From: Gemmataceae bacterium
Lineage (GTDB): Bacteria; Planctomycetota; Planctomycetia; Gemmatales; Gemmataceae
Assembly (NCBI GenBank): GCA_009692005.1
Contig: SHZZ01000013.1
Span: 1 to 64,000, forward strand
Length of the DNA stretch: 64,000 bases
Reading direction: 5' to 3'
Below the pieces are notes generated by a model. It was not told the origin of the DNA. It saw nothing but the letters and a program-made list of their open reading frames with translations, and did no database searches. This document shows positions 56,840 to 64,000 of this stretch, piece by piece. Each line of letters starts with the position of its first letter. Positions within the stretch are counted from its first letter, which is position 1. The translations under genes were made by a program, and so were the position numbers.

Positions 56840-57835
56840 ATGCGTATCCGATGGCGCGGATTAGAATTACCCAGCAGGGTTTCAAGTGAACGCGGAACTT
56901 TGACCGACACCTACGGGAAGTTTAGCGCTGAGCCTTTTGAACGCGGTTTTGGCGTATCCGTGGGCAACAGTTTGCGACGGATTCTCCTTTCCAGCCTTGA
57001 AGGCAGCGCCGTAACCCAGGTGAAAATCGATGGCGTTCACCACGAAATCACCACCATCCCAGGGGTTGTGGAAGATGTCACTGACATCGTGTTGAACATC
57101 AAGAGCTTGGTTGTTAAAAACCTTAGCGATCAGCCGCAAACCATTCGCATCGAAATCCACGAACGGGGCGTGGTAACTGCCTCTAATATCATCACCACTG
57201 AAGCTGTGCAGATTATCAATCCGGAGCATGTCATCGCCACCCTCACGGATGATGTCCCTTTCAAGGTTGAAATGGTGGTGGAAAATGGCCGTGGCTACCG
57301 CATGGCCGAAGAAAACATTCAGGGCGACCGGGAAATCGGTGTGATCCCCATCGATTCGAGTTTCACCCCGGTGGTGCGCGTTAAGTACGAAATCGAGGAT
57401 ACACGAGTCGGTCAGAAAACCAACTACGACAAGCTGATCCTGGAGATTTGGACCAACGGCACGGTGAACCCGCAAAACGCTTTGGTTGAAGGCGCCAAGA
57501 TTTTGCGCAAGCACCTGAACCCATTCATTCAATATTCCGAACCTGGGCCGGAAGTTGGCCTGGAGCACATTTCCGAGCCAGTAAGCATTTCTCAGGTCGA
57601 TGTAGAACTCGAACGGGTTTTGAATATGAGCTTGGCGGAGTTGGAGCTTTCCGTTCGCGCCACCAATTGCCTGGAATCGGAAGGGATTTCAACCGTACGG
57701 GACTTGGTCATGCGGAGTCAGGAAGAATTGCTGGAAGTTCGGAACTTTGGTGAGACGACGCTGAAGGAAGTGTTAATCAAACTGGAAGAACGAAGTTTGA
57801 AACTGGGAATGAGAATGCCCCAGATGCGCCGTTAA
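56840..57835 (+). CDS. rpoA: DNA-directed RNA polymerase subunit alpha
   Basis: A 331-residue RpoA. The N-terminal dimerisation domain contains [20 protein letters not shown] and the C-terminal domain, which binds UP elements and activators, shows [17 protein letters not shown] and [13 protein letters not shown] 56840 begins the conserved part with GGAGAT upstream; the open frame reaches further back but is unconserved. Confidence 0.97.
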   Translation: MRIRWRGLELPSRVSSERGTLTDTYGKFSAEPFERGFGVSVGNSLRRILLSSLEGSAVTQVKIDGVHHEITTIPGVVEDVTDIVLNIKSLVVKNLSDQPQTIRIEIHERGVVTASNIITTEAVQIINPEHVIATLTDDVPFKVEMVVENGRGYRMAEENIQGDREIGVIPIDSSFTPVVRVKYEIEDTRVGQKTNYDKLILEIWTNGTVNPQNALVEGAKILRKHLNPFIQYSEPGPEVGLEHISEPVSISQVDVELERVLNMSLAELELSVRATNCLESEGISTVRDLVMRSQEELLEVRNFGETTLKEVLIKLEERSLKLGMRMPQMRR

Positions 57836-57863
57836 TTTTTGGCATCAAAATTAGGAATCGAAA

Positions 57864-58286
57864 ATGCGTCATTTAAAGCGGGGTCGAAGGCTTGGAAGAA
57901 ACCAGGAGCACCGGGTTGCCTTATTCAGGAACTTGGCCTGCGCCCTTTTTCAGCACAAGCGGATTATCACCACGGTGCCAAAAGCCAAGGAAGTCCGAGC
58001 CTTTATCGAAAAGCTGATTACTTTGGGGAAAAAAGGAACCCTGCATGCCCGCAGGCTGGCCCTTTCCCGCTTGAGGCACAAGGATTTTGTCACCTTACTC
58101 TTCAAGGAAATTGCCCCGATCTTTGCCAACCGCCAGGGTGGGTATACCCGTATTTTGAAGCGTCATGAGAGGCGTTTGGGAGACGGCGGGGAAACCGCGA
58201 TTTTGGAGCTAGTCATGGACCAGGTGGAAAAGGTTACGCCCGTGCCCGCGCCTGTAGCCCCTGAAAAAGAGGAAGCCAAGTCTTAG
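57864..58286 (+). CDS. rplQ: 50S ribosomal protein L17
   Basis: A 140-residue L17 with MRHLKRGRRLGRNQEHR at the start and GGYTRILKRHERRLGDGGETAILELV. The C-terminal tail is Pro/Val/Glu-rich and longer than in E. coli. It ends the alpha operon, and a strong terminator follows. Confidence 0.96.
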   Translation: MRHLKRGRRLGRNQEHRVALFRNLACALFQHKRIITTVPKAKEVRAFIEKLITLGKKGTLHARRLALSRLRHKDFVTLLFKEIAPIFANRQGGYTRILKRHERRLGDGGETAILELVMDQVEKVTPVPAPVAPEKEEAKS

Positions 58287-58306
58287 CCATTTGCCGTTAA
58301 TCTGGA

Positions 58307-58337
58307 AAACCCGGGGTAATTGCCCCGGGTTTTTTCT
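58307..58337 (+). terminator. Terminator of the ribosomal protein cluster
   Basis: A perfect nine-base stem AACCCGGGG / CCCCGGGTT with a six-base loop followed by TTTTTCTTT, 20 bases after rplQ. Confidence 0.9.
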
Positions 58338-58420
58338 TTGCCCATTCTTCCTTGGATTGACTTACCCTTTGGAAAAAGTTATTTCCCTACTCCAGCATTC
58401 AAATGTTGAGGGCCAGGCCA

Positions 58421-59749
58421 ATGACACTTCTTCCCCTTTGCGTTTTTCTAAATTCCTTACTTCCCTTGCAAGGGGTGGACATAGCTCCTCCAGGTTTGGG
58501 AGAACGCCCCACCGTGGACGAGATTACGCGGGTGGAAATCCACATGGCCTTGTCGGGTGAAATGAAGTTTTCTCGTGAAGGAAAGCCTTCCACCCTGGCA
58601 GTTAAAGCCGAAGCGAAGCATACTTTTGCAGAAAAAGTTCTGGCTTTGAAAAACGGCCTGCCTGTCAAAGTTGCCAGGCACTACGAAATTGCCAATGCCA
58701 ATTTCACCCTCGATGGGGAAAAGTCGGTTCGCTCCTTGAGGAAAGACCGGCAAATCCTGGTGGCTCAAAGGCCAGAAAATGAATTGACTGTGTATTGTCC
58801 GAACGGCGCTTTGACCCGCGAGGAATTGGAACTGACTAGCGAGCATTTCGACACCATGGCCTTGGCGGGGTTGCTTCCAGGCAAGGAGGTCAAACAGGGT
58901 GAAAGTTGGAAAATCCCCAACGAAGTGGTTCAGGCCCTTTGCAATTTTGAAGGACTGGCGGAACACACTCTTACCGGAAAAGTGGAAAGTAAAGAGAATG
59001 GTATTTTGACTCTGGTCTTTCTTGGAATCGCTTCCGGTGTGGAGGGAGGCGCCTCGGTGAAGTCCGCCATCAAAGCGGTGGGGAAATTTGACGAGTCTTT
59101 GGGAAAAATCACCGAATTGCAATGGGGCCAGGAGGATGAACGGGAGCAGGGGCCGCTTAATCCTGCCTCGAAAACGCGCCTGAATCTCAAGCTGTCCAGG
59201 AAAAAAATCGTTTCTTCCACAGCCCTGGCCGATGCCGCCCTGGTTGCTGTTCCTCAGGGTTTCCGCGTTCCCAATTTGCTTTCTTATGTTGAATACCGCG
59301 ATGGCAATGGCCGTTTTGAATTGACCATGGCGCGCGATTGGCAAGTAGTGGCTAAAACGGAAAATCACCTTGTTTTACGCCTGGTGGAAAAGGGCGATTT
59401 CATCGGGCAAGCCACCATTTCACAATGGTCCAAGGCCCTGCCGGGGAAGCACATTTCGCCGACAGAATTCCGGGCTGTCGCTGAGCGGACCCCAGGTTGG
59501 CTGCCGGAGAAAGTCCTTCAAGAAGGAGAAGTCCCTGGCGTTGAAGGCGGGAAATGGATTTTTCGGATTGCCGCTATGGGGTTATTGGATGGCGTGCCGA
59601 CCATGCAAATCTTTTACCTAATTGCCGGCCCAGGAGGGGAACAACTGGTTGCGACTTTCAGCTTGCCTCCAAAACAAGCAGAAAAACTGGGAACCAAAGA
59701 CCTTTCCCTGGTGGGCAGCATTGAAATCCCTGCTGGCGGGAAGAAATAA
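58421..59749 (+). CDS. Secreted protein of unknown function
   Basis: A 442-residue protein with an N-terminal signal peptide (MTLLPLCVFLNSLLPLQGVD) and no other membrane segment. The mature part is beta-rich with alternating hydrophobic strands; one region (TSEHFDTMALAGLLPGKEVKQGESWKI) resembles the beginning of a repeated strand unit often seen in planctomycete secreted proteins, but I cannot name the family. Start: ATG 58421 has GAGGG 8 nt upstream; an in-frame ATG at 58403 is less likely. A T-rich run follows the stop. The gene lies after the rplQ terminator and faces the minus-strand cluster. Confidence 0.65.
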   Translation: MTLLPLCVFLNSLLPLQGVDIAPPGLGERPTVDEITRVEIHMALSGEMKFSREGKPSTLAVKAEAKHTFAEKVLALKNGLPVKVARHYEIANANFTLDGEKSVRSLRKDRQILVAQRPENELTVYCPNGALTREELELTSEHFDTMALAGLLPGKEVKQGESWKIPNEVVQALCNFEGLAEHTLTGKVESKENGILTLVFLGIASGVEGGASVKSAIKAVGKFDESLGKITELQWGQEDEREQGPLNPASKTRLNLKLSRKKIVSSTALADAALVAVPQGFRVPNLLSYVEYRDGNGRFELTMARDWQVVAKTENHLVLRLVEKGDFIGQATISQWSKALPGKHISPTEFRAVAERTPGWLPEKVLQEGEVPGVEGGKWIFRIAAMGLLDGVPTMQIFYLIAGPGGEQLVATFSLPPKQAEKLGTKDLSLVGSIEIPAGGKK

Positions 59750-59924
59750 TTTTTTTTTTTGCAACCGCTCAAGGGGCAAAACCGGAATTTCGAAGCCCGA
59801 AGCCCGAGCAAGGATTGGCCGTGATAGCCAAATGATGCCAGGGGACAACCCTGGCATAACAAAGTTTCGGGCATTCAACGCCCTTTTCCCTGGGATAATA
59901 AAAATGACAACCGTTCCCAAAATA

Positions 59925-60854
59925 TTATTCCGGCGGAAGGGCAACGGGCGGGTTTTCTCTTTCCAACGAGTCGTAGTCGTCTCCACCTTTTCCCATGGCC
60001 CAAGCGGTGGGAAATAAAATCAGCGCCATGCCGACAAGGGTGGGGATATCCAGGGTTTTTCCCCATAACAGAATGTCTCCTACCACCGCGAAAACGACCT
60101 GGCTGAGTCCCACTATAGACACCTTGGTTGGCGAGCCTTTGGCAAAGGCCAGGGTCAGAAAGATTTGCCCAATGGTGGCCGATACGCCGACCCCCAAGAG
60201 AAACCCCAGGGCTCGCCAATCCTGCAAGCCATCCCCATTCCATTGCCCTGGGGAAAGTGGCAACACTGCCAAACAAAAAAGTGTGGCCACGCCGGAAAAA
60301 TGCACCACAATCGAGCGCGCGGGAATGCCCTTGATCCGGTGCAATCCCAGCATGGCAAAAGCGGTGGCCAAGGAAGCTCCCAACGCCGCCAATATCGGCA
60401 CCAGGTCTTTGTTCCAGTGCGGCCTCTGAATAACCGCCACTCCAATTAGGCCGAAAAGGATTGCGGCCCATTCTCCCCTGGAAGGTTTTTTCCCAATCAA
60501 GGGCCAGGACAGCAATGCCACCCAAAGCGGGAACATGTTCGTCACAGTCAGAACCAGGGATAATTGCAGCTTGGTCATGGCGTAAAAAGTGCAAACCAGG
60601 CTTATGCTTCCAGCGATGCTGCGCATCCAAAGGTCTTTGCTGCCCCGGGCCACCAGGGGGACTTTCGCGGCTAAAGTGATAAACAGGGAAAGGAAGAAGA
60701 CCAACCCTGCGCGGGATAATGCGATAATGCGCCAGTCGATGGTTATCCCCGTTCCGGAGGATTCCCCCATGGCGAAAGTGAAATTCCCCATGATGGTGAA
60801 GGAAACGCAACCGCCCAGCATCCACAAATAAGGAAGGATTTCTATCCGGACCAT
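59925..60854 (-). CDS. EamA/DMT-family transporter
   Basis: A 309-residue protein with about ten hydrophobic helices in two halves, as in EamA (drug/metabolite transporter) carriers. Typical segments are WALLSWPLIGKKPSRGEWAAILFGLIGVAVI in the first half and FAVVGDILLWGKTLDIPTLVGMALILFP in the second. Substrates of this family are usually metabolites or amino acids; none can be inferred here. It lies 72 nt downstream of the cytochrome gene on the same strand. Confidence 0.85.
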   Translation of the reverse strand: MVRIEILPYLWMLGGCVSFTIMGNFTFAMGESSGTGITIDWRIIALSRAGLVFFLSLFITLAAKVPLVARGSKDLWMRSIAGSISLVCTFYAMTKLQLSLVLTVTNMFPLWVALLSWPLIGKKPSRGEWAAILFGLIGVAVIQRPHWNKDLVPILAALGASLATAFAMLGLHRIKGIPARSIVVHFSGVATLFCLAVLPLSPGQWNGDGLQDWRALGFLLGVGVSATIGQIFLTLAFAKGSPTKVSIVGLSQVVFAVVGDILLWGKTLDIPTLVGMALILFPTAWAMGKGGDDYDSLERENPPVALPPE

Positions 60855-60926
60855 TGGCCTGGTTTCAACTCGCTACAAAAGGAATAGCATTCGCAGGTAT
60901 GGCGATAGGTTACGAAACCCTGGAGG

Positions 60927-62603
60927 TTAGTCTACCGGGGTCGGATGGGCCACCAAGGGCCATTTTCTCTCAAACCCCTTGTTGGTCCAATGGACATCAT
61001 TGTCGATGTCATGGCATTTTTGACAGAATTGATCGATCTTTCCCAAGCGTAATTCCTTGTCTTTGGCTGTCTCACTTGGTTGGGGTTTCCAGGGGTTGAG
61101 TACCTTGTACCAGCGCTCGTCAGTGGCTTTCTTAACATGCTCCGAGGCGGGGCCATGGCAACTTTCGCAACCCACATCAGTCAAAATCGGTGTTTTATCC
61201 AGGGTGGTAAAACCTGATTGAAATCCAAAACCCACAGTGTGGCAAACAATGCACTCGGGATCAAATTGCCGGTTAGACGGTTCCTTTGCCTGCACCAGGG
61301 TTTGGTAAGCATGGCTGTGCGGGCTTTTCTTCCAAACCGCAAATGCGGATTCATGGCACTTTTTGCATTTGTCGGAACCGACATAAACCGGGCTGGCTTC
61401 GGCGAAGGCCACTTGGGCCGGATGCCTTACTTGTCGGTTACGGCTCAGGTAATTATCCGCTTTCAATTCCTTGCCATACCGCTCCATTAAATCAATGACC
61501 GGGTGGTTCTTTTTCGCGGAAGCGGGGGTCAGGTAGTCTTCGGCCATTTGGGCAATGGTGTAGCGGAACTTGTAAGGCTGCCCAACGGTTGGGTTTTTGT
61601 AAACCCCCAAAACCCCGATGTACTTCCCTTTCATTCCTATGCGAATGATCAGGATTTGTTCCTTGGTTTCAGGGTGAGTAACCACAATCGGATTGGAAGA
61701 TGGTTCTTCTTCCTCGCTTAAGCAGAGGACAACTTGAAATTGGGGAAAAGCGTGAACCGCTGCCAAGGCCTCGGAAGGCGAGGCCCCCTTGGCAACTCCC
61801 TTAAGCACTCCCTGGTACAGCAGGATTTTCAAGTCGAGCTTGGCTTTGTTCATTTCTTCCAGGGATTGCGCCAGTGCGTCCTTGGATGAAGAAAACTTGA
61901 CGCGGGGATCTTGGATTTTTCCCGCTATCCCAGGGCCAACCACGGCCGTGACTCCAAACTTAACCTGGCTTCCAGAGGTTTCAACTTTGGCCCAGGTTCC
62001 CACCTGATCGGGAAATTCCTTCTCCCGGTCTTTCAAGTTGGCCCCAAGTACTTTTGGCAGTGGGTCGTTTAAAGCGTATTCGGCCAAGGCGTTAAACAAG
62101 GGCAAACTTGCTTCATATTCACCAAAACCCACGGCGGAATAACCCATGGCCTTCTGAGCCATCATGGCGTAGCGGTATTTGATCAATCCTTGTTCGTTGG
62201 AAAGGGAAACCAGCCCTTGATTATGAGGCAAATCACCCAGGTCCAAAGCCGCGATTTTCCACCCTTGCGACTTTAGCCCCTGGATAAAGTTGAACCGCCT
62301 TTCCAATCCACCCACCTGGGGACGGGAACATCCACAGGGAAGCAAATAACCATGTTGCTGCCCGGTTAAAATGATGGCAAGGTCGGGTTTGTCCCACTTG
62401 GCAACCGGTTTAGGAAGCGAAATGGTGGAAGCAATCGGCACGGGATCATTTTGGGCCGCTTGTGCGTTTCCCGAGCCTGTTAAGGAGTAGGAAAATAGCC
62501 CGCCAAAAAACCAGGCAGCCAGAAGAATCAATCCAATACACAGTGTCCCAAAAAACCTAATCAGGCTTGTAGGAACCAAAATAACATTATCGACTTGGCC
62601 CAT
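60927..62603 (-). CDS. Tetrahaem cytochrome c with N-terminal phosphoesterase-like domain
   Basis: A 558-residue protein with an N-terminal membrane helix (about 15-40), then a domain of about 270 residues beginning LAIILTGQQHGYLLPCGC, related to the UshA/5'-nucleotidase metallophosphoesterase fold. The first metal-binding Asp of the family (T-N-D-x-H-G) is replaced, here T-G-Q-Q-H-G, so phosphatase activity is doubtful. The C-terminal third has four haem c motifs: CKKCH, CIVCH, CESCH and CQKCH. It is anchored outside the cytoplasm and probably transfers electrons. ATG 62603 has AAGGAAGG upstream. Downstream lies the EamA transporter, upstream the DUF1573-like gene. Confidence 0.82.
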   Translation of the reverse strand: MGQVDNVILVPTSLIRFFGTLCIGLILLAAWFFGGLFSYSLTGSGNAQAAQNDPVPIASTISLPKPVAKWDKPDLAIILTGQQHGYLLPCGCSRPQVGGLERRFNFIQGLKSQGWKIAALDLGDLPHNQGLVSLSNEQGLIKYRYAMMAQKAMGYSAVGFGEYEASLPLFNALAEYALNDPLPKVLGANLKDREKEFPDQVGTWAKVETSGSQVKFGVTAVVGPGIAGKIQDPRVKFSSSKDALAQSLEEMNKAKLDLKILLYQGVLKGVAKGASPSEALAAVHAFPQFQVVLCLSEEEEPSSNPIVVTHPETKEQILIIRIGMKGKYIGVLGVYKNPTVGQPYKFRYTIAQMAEDYLTPASAKKNHPVIDLMERYGKELKADNYLSRNRQVRHPAQVAFAEASPVYVGSDKCKKCHESAFAVWKKSPHSHAYQTLVQAKEPSNRQFDPECIVCHTVGFGFQSGFTTLDKTPILTDVGCESCHGPASEHVKKATDERWYKVLNPWKPQPSETAKDKELRLGKIDQFCQKCHDIDNDVHWTNKGFERKWPLVAHPTPVD

Positions 62604-62647
62604 GATTTTCACCTTCCTTGGTAACTTCAAAGAACCCGGGTGGTTCC

Positions 62648-64000
62648 TTAATTATCGGCACGGCCATCAACAGGGATGCGAATGGAGCGCGGGTTTGCGC
62701 CGGGGGATTTCAAATAAATGGCGGAATCCCGGTAAAACTCATCGTCTCGGGGAAACGGTCCGCTAACGATATCGGGGAGGATATCAACGAAAAAACGCCA
62801 GGTGCGCCGTCCGCCAAGGTCTTGGGGCCATCCAGGCGCCGCCCTGACTTTCAAATATTGCGAGGTTTTTGCCGGATCGAGTTGCAACTCCACTCCAGTC
62901 AATTCCGTCTCCACCTTGATGTCTTTTTTGATTCCTAAAGTCCTTTGAAACACTCCGAACGACAGCCTGCCTTTTTGTTCCGAATCCAAGACCCGGAATT
63001 CCCCTTCCACTCTACCTGTCACGCGAACTTCTACCTTGGTGTCGATCTCGCTTTCCTTGGTCGCCGGGTTGCCGATCAAGAATTCCAACTGCCTTGTAAA
63101 CGGCCCAAGTTCCATTAAGTCTTTTCCCCCGGGAACACTGTAAGAAACCGTTACGGGCACCCTGTATCCGCTCAGGACAGGCACGCCCTCCATTCGGGTT
63201 CGCTCTTCCTGAAGTTCCTTGTCGGTCATCGGTTCGGGCTTGCCGATTGTCAAGGTTTCATCAGGGCGGGGTCGGGTGATTTTTGCCAGTAGTTCAAATT
63301 TCTCCCGCGTGGAGGAAATACAATTGAAAAATATTTTCTTTTCGGAAACCAAAGGGGAGAGGACATCCACCGATTTTTCCGGCTGATCGACCAGCAGACC
63401 TGGCCGCACCATCGTCAAGGCTTCCAACCTGGCATCATTGGCAGAACCCTTTTTCCCCATCCACAGCGTCGCGGTCAGCCGCTGTTGGCCCATCTTCTCG
63501 GTCTTCCATTGCAAGCGAACCCAACCGGTTGTTCCCGGGGCCAGCACGGGAGTTTCATCCTTTTCCAATTGGCTGACCTTGGCGTTTGCTTCCATTTGCG
63601 CCTTGAGCTTTGGGTCTTTGGCGGCCATTTCCAATTTTGCCAGGTCGATCTTCCCGCCGTCGGCAGACAAATAAGGGGTCGCCAAGGATTTGTCGATCTG
63701 AAAAATTCTCACATTCGTGCAAGTGCAGTTCTTTTGTTCTAGCCCAACTCTCAAGGGCTTTGTTCCTTCATGGGTAAACCAGTAATCTTGTTGACCCCCG
63801 GCTTTGAATTCATTCTCCAGCATGCTTTGCCCGTCTTCGGGCATTACTCGAGCCCGAAAGGTCAATTCCTGATCGGTGCCTTCTTGGTCAGAAGGGTTAT
63901 TAGTCACTTTGGGAATGACGGGGACGGTCTGGTCTTTATCTCCCCCGAGCCCGCCCACAAACTGCATGGCAAAGGTGAGGCCAAAGACCATGGCCCCAAG
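62648..64000 (-). CDS. DUF1573-like envelope protein (partial, runs off right edge)
   Basis: A frame of at least 447 residues, open to the edge of the window, so the start is probably beyond it. A hydrophobic stretch near the N-terminus (VFGLTFAMQFVGG) suggests a membrane anchor. The region KPLRVGLEQKNCTCTNVRIF resembles the DUF1573 cysteine motif. The remainder is beta-rich (VTGRVEGEFRV; RRTWRFFVDILP) with an unassigned C-terminus. It is the upstream member of the minus-strand group DUF1573-like, cytochrome, EamA, with a 44-nt gap to the cytochrome. Confidence 0.6.
   Translation of the reverse strand, partial: LGAMVFGLTFAMQFVGGLGGDKDQTVPVIPKVTNNPSDQEGTDQELTFRARVMPEDGQSMLENEFKAGGQQDYWFTHEGTKPLRVGLEQKNCTCTNVRIFQIDKSLATPYLSADGGKIDLAKLEMAAKDPKLKAQMEANAKVSQLEKDETPVLAPGTTGWVRLQWKTEKMGQQRLTATLWMGKKGSANDARLEALTMVRPGLLVDQPEKSVDVLSPLVSEKKIFFNCISSTREKFELLAKITRPRPDETLTIGKPEPMTDKELQEERTRMEGVPVLSGYRVPVTVSYSVPGGKDLMELGPFTRQLEFLIGNPATKESEIDTKVEVRVTGRVEGEFRVLDSEQKGRLSFGVFQRTLGIKKDIKVETELTGVELQLDPAKTSQYLKVRAAPGWPQDLGGRRTWRFFVDILPDIVSGPFPRDDEFYRDSAIYLKSPGANPRSIRIPVDGRADN

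Noticed and set aside
1-64000. CRISPR array, rRNA operon or prophage
   Set aside because: No regularly spaced direct repeats, no 16S/23S/5S sequence and no phage structural or integrase genes were seen.

Overview
The window is a chromosomal segment that reads as a planctomycete. The support is indirect but consistent: a DUF1501 twin-arginine protein, a formylglycine-generating-enzyme-like lipoprotein, a multihaem c-type cytochrome fused to a phosphoesterase-like domain, a DUF1573-like envelope protein, an EF-Tu whose switch I differs from the usual RGITI form, an EF-G that looks like the spirochaete/planctomycete/delta-proteobacterial type, and a SecE with a long extra membrane domain. The genus cannot be named from sequence alone. 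No rRNA genes, CRISPR arrays, prophage or intact insertion sequences were seen.

Region 1 (1-15 kb) is mixed housekeeping and accessory DNA: a UbiD-family decarboxylase, a fragment of a RAYT/IS200-like transposase, a haemolysin-III-like membrane protein, two NAD(P)-dependent dehydrogenases, transaldolase, infA, nadA with a CBM9-like gene, an S4 RNA-binding protein overlapping a MATE transporter, and a STAS protein. A decaying stretch follows at 10.5-12.4 kb: an mtaB-like tRNA methylthiotransferase that has lost its radical-SAM core, and a frameshifted FGE-like lipoprotein. DUF1501 and DUF4242 genes and a tRNA-Leu close the region.

Region 2 (15.25-23.5 kb) is the most unusual part. It is a tight, translationally coupled seven-gene operon: a HemN-like radical SAM protein, a GcvH-like lipoyl-domain protein, a double [4Fe-4S] ferredoxin-like protein, a second radical SAM protein with extra C-terminal cysteines, a class II triterpene-cyclase homologue with a DxDD motif, a DUF116-polyprenyl-diphosphate-synthase fusion, and a chorismate-lyase-like protein. 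Its content suggests synthesis of a cyclised polyprenyl compound, possibly joined to a chorismate-derived aromatic head. I cannot assign it to a known pathway.

Region 3 (23.9-58.3 kb) is the translation/transcription supercluster: tRNA-Thr, Tyr, Gly, Thr, then tuf, rpmG, tRNA-Trp, secE, nusG, rplKAJL, rpoBC, rpsLG, fusA, the S10/spc/alpha genes with secY, adk, map, rpmJ, rpoA and rplQ. Three features stand out: rplC (L3) is missing between rpsJ and rplD, rpmD (L30) is missing between rpsE and rplO, and an initiator tRNA-fMet sits between rpsS and rplV.

Region 4 (58.4-64 kb) holds a secreted protein of unknown function and, on the minus strand, a probable operon of a DUF1573-like protein (running off the right edge), the tetrahaem cytochrome and an EamA-type transporter.
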